From positions 70,575,618 to 70,639,617 of the forward strand of contig CM049317.1 in the NCBI GenBank assembly GCA_026874595.1: a stretch of DNA of 64,000 bases. The letters are read 5' to 3'. The notes beneath the pieces were generated by a model, which was given only the letters and a program-made list of their open reading frames with translations, searched no databases and was not told the origin of the DNA. Positions 1 to 12,215 of this stretch are shown here, in pieces (the stretch's first letter is position 1; every line of letters begins with the position of its first letter). The translations under genes were made by a program, and so were the position numbers. This DNA is from Sipunculus nudus. Lineage: Eukaryota > Annelida > Sipuncula > Golfingiida > Sipunculidae.

Positions 1-115
1 GTTATTTAGCCGCTATCGATTTTAGAATTATCGAGGGCGCCAGGTAACTCATGTAGCCGATATCGATGGCAGCATTATGGAAACCCACAAATAAGTCAAT
101 TTAGCCGCTAATCAT
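1..115 (+). repeat. Tail of splice-donor minisatellite, P0 copy
   Basis: About two and a half diverged copies of the 46-47 bp unit seen in full at 30.6-31.5 kb, recognised by the cores 'TTTAGCCGCTATCGAT' and 'GGCAGCATTATGG'. The array is cut by the window edge. It lies in the intron just upstream of the last exon of a P-type gene whose earlier exons are outside the window. Confidence 0.75.
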
Positions 116-1460
116 GAGTGTCTTTTTACACGATTTGTAATTTTATGAGATCAAACTTTGATATGAATGGTTCTTGATTTCTTTTCAGAAACCTGGTAAT
201 TTTCACCATTGACCCTTCAACTGACACACTGAAGGTTTCCCTCGATATATGGTGCGAATAACCCATTATGATTTCTACGCTTTGACAAGGAACAGTCTAT
301 TGGCTGATACGCATTTACTCAATTGTGCGCTTTGAATTATTATATAAAAAATGCAGGATATACATGCTTTTTTGTTTGGACAGCAGGTTTCATAAAGTTA
401 TAGTATCTTGAAGAAGCTATGAATTTTCTGTTATCTCTGCATGCCGCACATGCCCGCTCATCATCCGCAACAAAACGCTAATTATCCATGCTGCCAAGCA
501 CACCATTCAAGGACACTTTGATTGCACCAGTAAAGGTGTAGTACATGCCATATTATGAAAAATATGCCCATAGGTTATTTATATGGGCGAAACATGCCTC
601 ATGCTTAGTCTCAGAATTAATGGCCACAGACAGTCCATTAAAGAGCAAGACACTAACTTACCGGTCGGAGAACATTTTTCTCAACAGAAAAACTCGTCAG
701 AATGCAAGCAGATTTGCGTTCCAAAAGGTCACCTAACCGACACACGGCAGCGACAAATATGGGAACTAACATTGATTGACAAATTTGACTCCATAACAAA
801 AAGGATTAAATCGCGATGCCGGTTTAATGGCGCACTACAGACATTAAGACCTACCATAATATTAAAAGTACCGAACGACCCCTCCATATCGTGCATTCGT
901 GCACATTCCCGACCCTTATACCGTCGTGTTCTGAGATCACCTTTTCAGGCTTACATACAATAATAATATCAGGTAATCCACAAACTTCAGCAACTAATAC
1001 GCAAACTTTCTCATACTGACTATTTAATATATCAATTAATATACCATTTATGTGAGGATCATCTCTTTTCATAATCATGGACTTGCACAACCAGATCGCC
1101 ACCTCATTAGTCGTCAATCATCATCAACATTGAGCCGATGAGCATTATGAACTTCAAACCATTAATGTGTCAGAGGACATGAACTCAACATAACCGGGAC
1201 ACTCATAACCTAGCATTATGGGTAAAATAACAATGACACACTCGGAACCCGGGTCAACATGGTACATATTCAGAAAAAGCCAATCACTGATCCATCACAC
1301 TATACCATGCATTATAAAAATTACAAATGTTTATCCAACATATATATATACAGCCGGTTTCTATACCTTTCCACTTGACATCTTATCAAGGAGCTAAAGC
1401 TTCGAAGGCTCGTGAATGAAATAAACAGTTAGTCAACACTAAGGCGTCTTCATCCTGTTA
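116..1460 (+). repeat. Segmental duplication, matches 31,475-32,815
   Basis: From the end of the minisatellite to about 1,460 this stretch is nearly co-linear with 31,475-32,815, including 'CATGCCGCACATGCCCGCTC' and 'AAGGCGTCTTCATCCTGTTA'. The P1 and P3 copies keep only the first 300 bp or so. It holds the last exon of P0 and its 3' flank; no other gene is visible. Confidence 0.85.
189..261 (+). CDS. Last exon of P-type secreted NTF2-like gene (P0, partial)
   Basis: A 73-nt terminal exon follows a good acceptor (TTGATTTCTTTTCAG at 174-188). Read in phase 2 it gives NLVIFTIDPSTDTLKV, then a D-I-W motif and a TAA stop at 259-261. Length, phase and sequence match the last exons at 13,324-13,396 and 31,557-31,629. 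The beta-strand followed by a 'DIW' end is what one expects at the C-terminus of SnoaL/DUF4440-like proteins; that family call is inference. Exons 1-3 lie upstream of the window, so whether the gene is intact cannot be told. No clear polyadenylation signal was found downstream. Confidence 0.6.
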
Positions 1461-1767
1461 TCTATACACTAAGAGACTGATTCGGCTACACGCATTTTAT
1501 ATATATATATATATATATAATAAGTGGTATAATAAGTGGCCTTAAAAAGATATTTCCGCCTGAGAAGGAAGGCTGTGCGCTTTGAAAGCTCTTGTGTTAA
1601 TAAACAAGTTAGTCTATTTAAAAGGCGTCACTCTTTCTCTTTTACCTATACATATATATGTAACGGTCCAGCTTCGGTGCGGAGCGCAGACCGATGTTGT
1701 GGGATTTCAACGCCCCGTCCTCCCAGAAACGAACAACCAAGGACATGTGGCGATACATCATTTAATG

Positions 1768-1819
1768 ACCTGATGAAGAAAAGACTAATGTAAAGTGACA
1801 CGAGTGGTGTCGACCAAGT
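1768..1819 (+). repeat. 52-bp direct repeat, copy 1
   Basis: Identical over 52 bp to 2,084-2,135 by eye. It starts ACCTGATGAAGAAAAGACTA and holds a short hairpin, GACAC/GTGTC. The 'CTGATGAAG...GTCGA' pattern resembles tails of Penelope-like elements, but the catalytic GAAA of a hammerhead is missing. Confidence 0.7.
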
Positions 1820-2083
1820 CCTATGCCAGAGTGTATTACATATATACATATAAGCGATACACAGAAACACAGAAAACAGCTTAAACCTTACAACTTCCAA
1901 TGAAGGCATTATGTACTACTTTACAAAACACTGAACGCATTATGTACTAAAATATGACTTTGCGAGTAACTGGATGAGGGCATTATGAAGACTATTTTAC
2001 GAAACACTAAAATATGACTTTGCGAGTTAGAAAAGGAAACAAATGACTGATATTAACAAGGCAACTGTAAAAAAGAATTTCTC

Positions 2084-2135
2084 ACCTGATGAAGAAAAGA
2101 CTAATGTAAAGTGACACGAGTGGTGTCGACCAAGT
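2084..2135 (+). repeat. 52-bp direct repeat, copy 2
   Basis: Second identical copy of the repeat at 1,768-1,819. Flanking 'ACTAAAATATGACTTTGCGAG' pieces (about 1,946 and 2,008) are repeated as well, so this is a small local duplication cluster. Confidence 0.7.
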
Positions 2136-2236
2136 TCTGTCACTGTACAACTAGTTACTAGTTGTGGCTGGAATAACCCCTGGTGTGAACGGTTGTACAT
2201 AACGACCGAAACGGACGCTAAAGACCTTCCTGCAGC

Positions 2237-2256
2237 GGGGGGGGGGGGGGGGGGGG
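2237..2256 (+). repeat. Poly-G tract
   Basis: Run of about 20 G. Similar runs occur at 4,779-4,793, 17,346-17,362 and 17,818-17,832. Their exact lengths may be sequencing-sensitive. Confidence 0.9.
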
Positions 2257-3029
2257 AGACACGTGCTTACCAGCCTACTCGAGTGGCCGATTTTTAAGTA
2301 AAATAGACTGGGAAATTTATACTAGACCCTTGCAGTTGACCCAACATATAAATGGGCGCAATATACAAGATGCCTGCACAAGATAACTGACTGTTCTATT
2401 TCTTAAAAATATATAGGATACACATGGGAAAACTGACATTTTCTATGTATTCTTAACCATACAAGAAATGCGAAACCAATATATTGGGATTCTAGGCCTT
2501 AAAACATTCATTAATAATAATTATTCCGTCACTTTAGGGTATCGGGGCAATAATATACGGTTCCTACCTGAAGAAGAAAGACCGTGGTCAGCTTGTTGCC
2601 AACAAGAGGAGCAAGGCTGGACTGACGTGACAGTTCCGAGACCTCGTGGACGTTCCGGAGCTGTCACGCTTCATTGCCCAAACCACCCCAAAACCGGTCC
2701 GACAAAACATCGTATTCTTTCTCCGAGGATTTTCGCCGGCCACGTATGCAGGCCATACTACGCAAGGGAAACCGTTTAATGACCCTTGACCAGGAGGGAC
2801 TTTACTCGAGTGTCACTCCGGATTGACAGACAAAATGAAAAAAAAAAAAAACATGGGGGTTTATTTCCCCGTGTTACATACTGTTAGTTCTTAAATATTG
2901 CAGCACAAATACCGATTACGTTATTGCTTTTGACCAAGATGTCGCTCCTTTGGCGGTTTAGAAAATTTATATTTCTTATGGGTTTAAATGAATTATGCAG
3001 GGCATTGTCGTATAAAAAAGATCGTTTTT

Positions 3030-3945
3030 TTTTAGTTCCGCATCATATTTTGCAGCTATAGTGTCATTCAAAATCACTATTGTTGCTTCCTAAAGCTCTT
3101 AAGTATCAATTAATTATTACAATTATTATAAGTACTATCAATAATTTAAATATTGAATATTTTTTTCTATTCAGCTTTTTCCACATTCTCACTTTTTACT
3201 TTTTATCTTGTATAAGTTGAATTTTCCTTGTACAAATTATTTGAATATAGAAACCTGCTGAACTTTGTATTTCAGTAAGGCAGGGAAGTTTACCAAATAT
3301 TTTAAATCCTTGATCAATAATATCGATGTGTATTTTATTGCAGGGATATATCAATTTGGGTAAAGGATGCAATAGACGGAGAGTGGAAAGTGCTGTATGA
3401 CCTGGGGGGAATGTAAAGATGGGGACCGGTTCTCAGTAATTTGAGTAAAATTGATAAATGAATTTAACTCCCAATATTACCTTAAAAAGGGTAAATGTAT
3501 TTATGCTGGCGAAAACAAGTGAAAGCTGGCGACAAAAGGGTTGATTGTACTCATGGCATGTATTGTATTGCTGATGAGAAATTAATGTCCTTGCTCGGCA
3601 GACCAACGGTAACAGAATATTATTTGTGCGCTTTTAGATTTTGATAAGAAAAAATGCAAAATGATCAAAACAGAATACTTTTTCGTATAATTTGTCTTTT
3701 GTTCGTATATTTTGAGAACCCAAAATAAACGAAAGATACCCACTTGTATCTTATATCAAACTGGGTCGTGTGTGTGGATTGTAAAGCATGATCTGCTTGT
3801 GATAAATTTTGTCCCTCTGATCAAACACCAGAAGTCATCCGATCAAATATTTAAAAAAAATATCTTGGTAAATGGAATATGATGTAAATAATATTAATTG
3901 GATTGTTTATCATTAATATATCCAAAAGTAGGGTAAAAAGATTTC
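3030..3945 (+). repeat. Inverted duplicate of 20,625-21,540
   Basis: This segment is the reverse complement, with divergence, of 20,625-21,540. Shared landmarks are 'TTTTGCAGCTATAGTGTCAT', the exon at 3,344-3,416, 'GAAACCTGCTGAACTTTGTA' and 'TCTGATCAAACACCA'. It carries the last exon of an M-type gene in the wrong orientation for its neighbour M0 at 5.9-6.5 kb. Confidence 0.8.
3344..3416 (+). pseudogene. Orphan last exon of M-type NTF2-like gene, inverted
   Basis: A 73-nt terminal exon follows the acceptor TATTTTATTGCAG. In phase 2 it reads DISIWVKDAIDGEWKVLYDL and ends GGM-stop. The 'W-x-K-x-G-E-W-K-x-x-D-L' pattern is typical of the C-terminal strand and helix of DUF4440/SnoaL-like proteins. 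The exon is open and well formed, but no exon 3 is seen upstream on this strand. The matching exons 1 and 2 of M0 are on the opposite strand to the right. It appears to be a gene piece stranded by inversion; a twin on the minus strand is at 21,153-21,225. Confidence 0.6.
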
Positions 3946-5930
3946 ATTTACACAAAAAAATAAGGAAATTATTTAATCATTACAAAAGGAAACCGGAAAC
4001 CGTGAAGATAAATATAACTATTTCAAAAGGGTCCGATTAATCCAGCATATTACTGCTCGAGTTTACTTCATATAACAATATTTGTATGAATTCCTCATGT
4101 CTTCTTGACAGCAACTATTATTTGGAAATGCTCCATAGGTCGTAGGCCACGGTCAAATGTTTACGTATTGGATCTATTATCCAGACAGTTATAAACCCTG
4201 AAACAAATAACAAAATAAGCAATAATGGAGATAAATATTAAAAAAAATACTGCTACACTTAATGTTCATCAAACAGCCATGTTCATTATTGAAGCTATAA
4301 GCATTAAGAAACATTATATCATAACTTGAGGAGCATAACTTATAATTCTAAACTAAAAACAATGAACATGCCCTGTATGAACAATCTTAAAAGTACAGGT
4401 AAGAATTTCGTATTTACCTTGAGTTTCATTGACTTTCTCAGCAGGAACTGTTATTTTCTAATTTCCATACTGATTCTGGTACATATATTGGGTAGTGGGT
4501 CTTATCAGGACAAAAGGTTATTTGGAAAGTGCAAGACAAGAACCTTAAATAATTCATTATCAAGCTCCAAAAATGCTTTATCTATCACCCTGCATTATAG
4601 CACTCCGCAGGATTATCAGACCTTTCTCTGAATTAAATTTTTTGGCTGATTAAAGGTTTGTCCATCTGAAATTGCTTTTACACGTTTCGACTTATTTTCT
4701 ATAAATATTTAAAATCTCAAAATCTCAAAATGTCACTTCTTTCTTTTAATGTTGGTTTAATATAAACATGGTGTGCAAGGGGGGGGGGGGGGGTTCCTCG
4801 ATGTTATGACCCAGCAATGGAGATGATTACACACCCAGGACCTGCAGGTGAGGTAGACACCGTGCAGATGTACATACTTAGGTTAAGAATTAGATAAGCC
4901 AGCATAAAAAATGGAGGCGGTTACCTCCACCAAAAATAAACATAGTGTGCAAAGGTTCCGCGAATAATTGATCAAACTTTATTATTGAATCATCTTTGTT
5001 TCTATATGAGAATGCTGTTTTAATATTGTCCGAAAAAACTTAAAATTCTTTAATGTTAGCATGGTTATTTAAGAACTGTGATAAATTGACAATTGGAAAC
5101 TTATGCACCCTAGATAAATATCCCCTTACTTTCTTGTCTCCCGTACGGCAAGAAATTTTACGCCATCATTTTCCCCATATCTTGTTGTTTAAATTACTTT
5201 TGAAATCAGTTGTTAAAGTTTAAATTTAAAACAAACATAAAGTCACAAGTAGACAGACAACATTTTATGCCTAATGATAATTGCTTTTGTCCCCAGTTAA
5301 GTAGTTATCATTATACACCATATTGGCTACTTGTATTGGTCTTACAAGTATGCGAAATTGTGAAAAATAAACACTCAAATTACAGCAAACGGGCTTTCAA
5401 TGGTTGGCAATGGATATTTCTTTACATATAAAAGATTTTGCCTAATTGAAGAATGTTGTCTTTGACCGAACTCGATAATCTAAATATTATAATTATTTGT
5501 TGTCACAAATGCAAATACACAAGAGTGATGACATTATTTAATCCAAAGTGATACTGAAGAATCGGATTTGCAGTGTGCGTTTCATGTTTTCATTCCTATG
5601 TAGATCACGTATTTTTATTTTGGGAAAGGCATGAACTTAAAACTCAAATATCATATTTCACAAAACCAAACTTTTCTTAACAGTTTGGTTACATAGTTAA
5701 ACATTTAAAAAAGGAGGGCCAAGGTGTAAGACATGAGTGAGATAAAAAAAGAATCTTCAAACATATAGGAGATTATTTGAAAAAAAAGAGAGTTTTGCAT
5801 TAAGCAAAAGGCTCAAATAACTTTCCCTGATACAGCATCTAGAGTAATGTTTAGAGATAATAAGTTAGATAGGTCAGTATTGGGAAAAATAAGTCATTCT
5901 GAATCAGTAAGGTAGGCCTTTTAATCTTAA
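3946..5930. other. Non-coding AT-rich spacer
   Basis: No gene recognised. It has a G-run at 4,779-4,793. From about 5,250 the sequence matches 32,960-33,430 ('ACACCATATTGGCTAC...'), marking the left side of repeat unit 1. Confidence 0.5.
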
Positions 5931-5935
5931 GAAAC

Positions 5936-6534
5936 CCTGAAACTTAACTTCATCAGTGATTAGTGATAAGGCATCGGGCATGAAGTATGCGTTCGTCCGG
6001 TAATAGTTCTTTACGATCCACTGGATATTTTCTGCAGCCTATTCTTCAGAGATAAGCTTGTTCTTTTCTTGAATTTCTTCTCTTCATATAATTGATAACT
6101 GAATCGAATGACAATATATATATATATATTATGGGATATACTTATAAGGCAAATGGAATGCGTCCGTTTATATAATAAATTATGCGCTTGACATACAAAA
6201 CGTAAGTCGGATTTTACATGAACTACATTGTTTATGGTCATGATTTATGATGTTTATTTTTTAAGTTATTATATTTCTACATCGCGTTCATTTTTTTTCT
6301 TAACATATCTCTTCTGGCCCCACTTGCAATAGAATAAAAACACCGAGACGTTATTTCATTTTGATAACGCGCAATCCATATTGTATTACATTAAGTATAG
6401 GTAAAAAAAATGGATTCAAGTTCATGCTAAATATAATTCATAAAATTCCTGGGTCCTTTTTGTTGGTATGATGTTCCGCACCATATTGGTAAGGCAACAA
6501 TCATAGGAATTAAAATCACTGATTTGATTGTCAT
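5936..6534 (-). pseudogene. M0: M-type secreted NTF2-like gene, decayed
   Basis: Exon 1 (6,534 down to 6,444, 91 nt) encodes MTIKSVILIPMIVALPIWCG and a short hydrophilic tail, a plausible signal peptide. Its expected donor GTATGA, seen in M1 and M4, is TTATGA here. Exon 2 (6,098 down to 5,936) follows acceptor GATTCAG and is 163 nt, one base longer than the 162 nt of M1, so the frame shifts near its start. It also has a TAG where M3 reads Tyr. Its end reads NYYRTNAYFMPDALSLITDE, aligning with exon 2 of P-type genes. No exon 3 is visible to the left, and the matching last exon (3,344-3,416) is inverted. M0 diverges from P1 at 10,066. The pseudogene call is firm; the family call is inference. 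Confidence 0.65.
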
Positions 6535-6769
6535 GGCTACCACACTGTGTCTACACTCAATGATATACTTGCACTGCATGAAATCACTGTATAATAAGGA
6601 GGAGAATTTAATAGAGTAACAATATGTTACCATGCAGCATTGCATGAATAAAATTTATCTAAGGGAAATCGATAATGCGTACTGCTCCGGTCACGGCGGT
6701 TATGTATATGTTTCATATTTATTTATTTTAAAATATATTAAAGTGGAGGTTTCTGTCTCCATTTTCAAC

Positions 6770-6890
6770 TGGTGTTGTTTGCAAGGCCGATATCACAACA
6801 AACAACAGGACTGTCTCATACATCGGTAAACCAGTGTTGTTTACAAGGTCAATATAACAACAAACAACAGGATTGTATCATACATCGGAT
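6770..6890 (+). repeat. Two-copy 62-bp tandem repeat with hairpins
   Basis: Two units (about 6,770-6,827 and 6,832-6,890) share 'GTGTTGTTT.CAAGG' and 'CAACAAACAACAGGA.TGT'. Each unit contains GTTGTTTG and, about 20 bp on, its complement CAAACAAC, so each can fold into a short hairpin. Not present in the other units at this place. Confidence 0.7.
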
Positions 6891-8000
6891 ACAGGAAACA
6901 CTTTTTAAAGCCGCTATGTAAATCAAAAGAAACGTGCAGGCACCTTACAGTGAAAACCAGCCAACCGTTAATAATCTCACACACGCACCCAAACATGAGC
7001 AAACACAAACGAACACAACTCAGTCACCTGATAAGTGCAATAAAGTAAGCTCGAAATCTACGGGTAGTTACAATAATGCACTGATGTATTTCATGACTTA
7101 TCGCAGCTGTACTTTCATGTATCAAGCACTTTTACCCTAGAATGGCAACCAAACCCTTTCAGTAATATATATATATCTATATATATATAAACACGTTATA
7201 TGTATAATTTATAAGCCAAACTTATTTAATATGCCAAAAATAGAGTCAGATCATTTTATGAATCAATCTATTCACCAATACATATGCGCTTCGACATCCA
7301 TGCGTAATGTAATATTTCTAGTCTTCTTTTTGACAACATTAAACTTTGGATTATGCCCTCTTTTAAAAATATATATTTAAGAGCCAGGATAATATAAACC
7401 ATGGAGTCAACAATTGAAAGTTGAATATGGTTTATGTAATTTGAAAGGAATCAAACTTATATCATAAGGCGGAGATATGCCAATTCATGATTATTTTCTG
7501 GAGACCATCATCATTATCTTACTTTGTAGAATCTTTAGAGAATGCAATGCTTCCTTCACAAGGTTAGATTTCCTCCTACCTGGTAAAGCAAATTGGTGTT
7601 CTGTTTAATCTCAGAATGATGAAAGATACGTTTGATACACAGATGGTGGTAGTATACTCATACATAAGATGGCTTTCTGTTCACTTTTTTTCAGCCATGC
7701 TTCATAAATATAGCAAACCCTATAGCTGTTCAGCATTATTTATTGAAGCGTTGTATTAGGCATCACCAAAGTGACTCTACGCATATAAATGAAGAAAATT
7801 GGTTACCTGTAAAACCCTTGGTAAATATAAAGCAATAATTTTCAAAATCGCTGGAAACCATAAGGAGGATTATAAACAGTGACGTTGCCCTGTTGTGTGC
7901 ATTATATGTAACTGAGGTAGAGCGATTTCGATTTCGGTTTGATCATCATTTAACCTTACTGAAACGTTAATACCTTTCTTTGTGTTCATCTATACATACC

Positions 8001-8048
<48 letters not shown>

Positions 8049-10065
8049 CGCTATACTCTTTCAAGTTCTAGTTTCCTGTCTTGCTCTTTCACAACTTTGT
8101 TGGGATTAATTCAACTTATGTAACCGGGTCATGTATAATCATATAACCATGTAATGTCATGAAATAGACATCACGTCCCATTATAGTTTTAGGTGTTAAT
8201 TGTTCAAGTTTAAATCGGAGAGTGAGGATTTGGAGAGTGATGCAAGGTATTAGGAGTGTGAACTTATTGACACGCTATGAAAAGAAATAAAAAATGTACG
8301 TTTGCAGGGAAAATGATAAATCATCATTTTTGTTATCCATACATGAGGGTCCATCAATATCAATTCGGATATCATAAGAGACAATTTGCCAAATTTTACC
8401 ATCACCTTAAGTGTTGATCATGCAACCATTAACTATTTGGCTAATATATGGCCTCCATCAAACAGGCGGGCAGACACTGATGGAATGCCAATATTTAAAA
8501 CGCTCATTTATCGGTGTTCTTAAACAAAAAAGGCACCATTGGAGCAAGAACATGGTTAAATCAAGATTCAAATATTTAGGTTTGCTTTAAACTATTTAAA
8601 CTTCAAACTTTAAATGAAATTTACATTTCATTGCACTAAATCGAATTAAAATAGTTCCCACAAGTTTACATGGACTCTGATGATATGACAATGATCTGAT
8701 TAATTACTGATATCTATATGCTTTTTAACGATTGAGTTATTTCAAGCTGACCCTGAAAATAAACATGAAAGGCTCATATTCAACAGCATGGAAATACTGT
8801 TGGTTTTATCTGTAAATTTATCCTGTTTCCTGCAGCCTAAATTTGGATGGGGCCATAATTTCCTACTGTTCTGTTAAAAATAACCAAAATTAAGAAAATA
8901 TATCTCACCTATACTCTGGTTTCAGTAAAAGCTGAAAATGTCTTAGCACATTGTGAGATCTTTTTTATAATTTTCCATAGAATGACAACCAATGTGTTTG
9001 TCGGAATATATGCAATGAAAAAGGACCTTACGTTTAATATTTTATTGCGCTGGTTTTAAAATGCAAGATTTCACATATGACAACTGGGAAAACACTTTGA
9101 TCCAAGCGTGTTAGAGCAGCGTAGAATTTTGGAACGCCGCTAGGCACTAGAAGCCGTGTGCCAGCTGACGCGTGGCTTGTAATCCTGCTTCAAAAGTAAT
9201 TAGGTGCAAAAAGGATATACACAAAGCATTCAATCTGCAGTCAGTCTTACATCTGTCCTTTAAAAGACACACACGCGATCAGTTGTGTGAAACCAGGGAT
9301 TGGATTACGTTGATACGACAAGGTAGAGTACACACAAGCTTATTCCTACTCATGTAAAGTAATAATTAAAACAATTATTTGATATGTAGACCAAATTTAC
9401 AACAAAAAGTGTTTGTGCTGTATTTATTGATTCTATTACCGTTTATGATGATATGAGGCCTAATCCAACTAGAACATAACCTATGAATTACTAAAATGCC
9501 TTAATTTAATTGTTTTAAAAATGCATAGACTTGGCACATATCAGTAATGGATTATCAACTCTTACTGTGAGTATTTGTTACACAAAACCCTTCACTGTAA
9601 CTTCTGGTCCTCCTGTTGCAGAGGTTGATAATTTCACTACATTATCCGTGCAACCTTTCATCCTCTACCACTTTGTTTAACAATCTTGGTGCCATCCGTG
9701 ACAAACGGTTGCAAGGGCCAGTGAAACCGCAATTTGACACACTGCCAAATTCTATCTTGATGCTTTTTAGGTCTCATATAAAAGTAGTTGGTGGTTGTGG
9801 TCCACAAATTCAAATGTGAAAATCTCTTTGAAATGGAATTTTTTTTCTCTATACTATTACAATGTTAATAAACTGGTTCTCTAGCAGTATTTTGCGGAAT
9901 TTGAAAAATGAAATGATATTAACTTCAAAGAAGAAACAAAATGCCGTTCAAATTGTTTGGTAATTGGCTCATCTTCATTATATTAAATCAGCTATGTCAC
10001 GGTTGTGCAACACCTTTACTAAATTCATATACAGGTTGTATTGGAAAAAACTCGGACCACAAGTG
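6891..10065. promoter_or_regulatory. Divergent intergenic region of unit 1 (M0/P1)
   Basis: No gene is seen. This DNA lies between the signal-peptide exons of divergent M0 and P1 and is co-linear with 22,900-26,050, 35,100-39,009 and, in part, 50,270-51,110. Long co-linear stretches such as 'CGCTGGAAACCATAAGGAGG' and 'TTAAAATAGTTCCCACAAGT' survive in several copies. It should hold both promoters, but none is pinpointed. A (GA)n tract sits at 8,003-8,046. Confidence 0.45.
8003..8046 (+). repeat. (GA)n microsatellite
   Basis: About 22 GA repeats. The unit 2 equivalent at 23,880-23,910 is shorter and interrupted. Confidence 0.9.
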
Positions 10066-10239
10066 ATGTTGATCAAGGCGATTATTCTATTAGTTTTGGC
10101 TATTCCAATGCCAATAAGGTGCGATAGTACCACGGAGAAGAGTAGGCATTCAATTTTAAGAGTTATCATTGATTTGAAAGCACCATACTAATATAATTTA
10201 CTACACAACTCATATCACTATGCCTGTTTTGAATAGCCA

Positions 10240-12215
10240 TGTCCTTAGCCTCTCTTCAATTTATTTTCAAATAAATATTCACATCTGCAACATACTGTGC
10301 CATCAAAATATATCCAAAACCAGACTCAAATAGCATCGTTCTTAGATGAGATACCCAATTTTATTTGCCATTGTTGTCTTAATTCCTCAACATACTGTAC
10401 TCCCGTTTCTGGCATATACATTATTTTAACCCTATATAGCACAACGTATTAAACAAGTTACAAACAAAATATATCTGCCACCTTTTCCTAATGCTACCGC
10501 ATTTGGAGTATTGTGACCTACATTTAAAATATATTTGCAACATTTGGACTGCACACTGTCTATAGTTTTTAATGTCTTAAAACCCCATAATTCGCACCAA
10601 TCAATATTCGCAAAACCATTTGATAAAAAATGATAAAATATATGTTTTGTAATAACTTATTTACACTTTCTACTGAATTTTTTTATCATACATACAGCTT
10701 TGTTCCTTTAAAACTTATTGTTGTAGTTGTGACCAAGATAAACTTGTACAGAAAGTAACATTAAGATATTTATAGAATGGAACCACTTCTAAATGTTTTC
10801 CTTTTAAATACCATCTTTCAACTTTCGTAAAGGACCACATTTCCTAAAAATCAAAAGTTTTGTTTGATCTGTGGTAATTTTAAAACCATATTTAAAAAAA
10901 AAGTTGCAAAAGATTAATGTTGCTGAAGTCTACCTACAGTATCTGCACAATAAACCGTATCAGCACTAAAAAGTCATTAAGATTAAAATTAATAAATATT
11001 CCTTTACAATTGCTTCTATGAAACATAATACAATATTTATTTATGAATAAAAAAAATAAAAAAAATAGACTTACCTTGCAACCCTGCCTGGTACCTAATG
11101 AGCATAAGAAATGCTCTGTAAGTCTACTGTCAGTTAATATACAGGATTGCATTATTGAAAACCTCGATTTTATAACATATTTCAATAATACATACCACGA
11201 TAAATTATGTTGCAAACAGTCAAAAGATTTTGCAAAATCAATATATAAACGATAAAGCCTTTCTTTTAACTTCGTATTTCTGAACTAAAGCATGCAAAAC
11301 AAATACTTGATCAAAGGTAGAATACCCCTTTCTATAACCACTTATACATTCGGATGAAATATTCATTTCATTCACATATTGAAATTGTGGTATTTAAAAA
11401 CTTTAATGAATATTTTCCCCATAAATTTAAATAATGAGATCCCTCCATAATTACTAGGATCATTCATGTGTACAGGAATTATTATTGCCTTACTTCATTC
11501 ACCAGGGCATGAACTCTTGCTGAAAGTACGTTAAACCAATTATGTAATAAGGGTATAGTCATTTCTAAGAGTGATTTTATATTATCAACTTGTAGCCCAT
11601 GTAGTCCAGGAGATTTGGAACTTTGCATATGATTAACTGCGTGTCTTATTTCGAATACTGTTATTTCTTTGTGAAGGGACCCAAATACAGATTCACTGTT
11701 AGAATTATTTCCGGAGTATATGTTAACAATAATGCAATACGGTTCCTTCACTTCATTTTTATTTTCATTAAATAAAACTCTTAAATTATCAAACCGCCTC
11801 CACTTGAATATAATTAACACTATTCACTTTCTTAAGGAACATTTTAATACAGACCCATAAATCATTTATATGTTTAATGTTTGTATTATTGTAGACTCTT
11901 GTTTGGATTTCTTTTTATTATCACAAAGGTTTTTAAATTGTTGTCTTTTCATTTTATACATATTCAAATCATATAAATCACCAGATCTCCAATATTGATC
12001 AAGTGCTGAAAATTTAATTAGCTTTGCTCATGCACAATCTGCATCCCACCAATCTGGTTGTGACCAACTTTTTCTCTTGTACAATTTAGGAATAGTAAAG
12101 TTATGTAACACCCTGTTCAAGTATTCAACAGCTTTATCCACATTTTGTTGAACATAATGTGTGATTTACATGTATGTTCATTATGTTCAACTTTCTCCTG
12201 TTGCCAAAGTTATCC
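10240..12215 (-). mobile_element. Decayed LINE (non-LTR retrotransposon) in P1 intron 1
   Basis: Minus-strand frames show pieces of a LINE reverse transcriptase: 'SSKSPGLHGLQVDNIKSLL' (about 11,610-11,550), 'LGTRQGCKVS' (about 11,090), and 'ADTVYCADTVGRLQQ' (about 10,950-10,910), where one codon of the usual YADD box seems lost. Further down, 'LRQQWQIKLGI' resembles a LINE C-terminal region. Several stops and frameshifts separate these, so it is dead. Intron flanks shared with units 2 and 3 resume at about 12,220, giving the right edge. Its 5' end appears truncated. The clade is not determined. Confidence 0.65.

Larger units (their letters stand above)
1461..3029. other. Non-coding spacer with low-complexity tracts
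   Basis: No gene recognised. It contains a TA tract (about 1,498-1,520), a G-run (2,237-2,256) and a 52-bp direct repeat. A comparatively GC-rich island at about 2,540-2,850 gives an open frame on the plus strand but has no recognisable domain or splice context. That island may be an old transposon piece. Confidence 0.5.

Noticed and set aside
1768-2135. CTGATGA boxes as possible hammerhead ribozymes
   Set aside because: The core GAAA box and a pairing stem I are missing in both copies; similar CTGATGA hits at 3,571 and on the minus strand at 15,475 also lack GAAA.
2468-2779. 103-residue plus-strand open frame
   Set aside because: No signal peptide, domain or splice context; probably chance in a GC-richer patch or part of an old repeat.
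9172-9357. Plus-strand frame conserved between units (also 24,880-25,092)
   Set aside because: The frame is not kept in unit 3 and differs by indels; conservation reflects duplication of the spacer, not coding.
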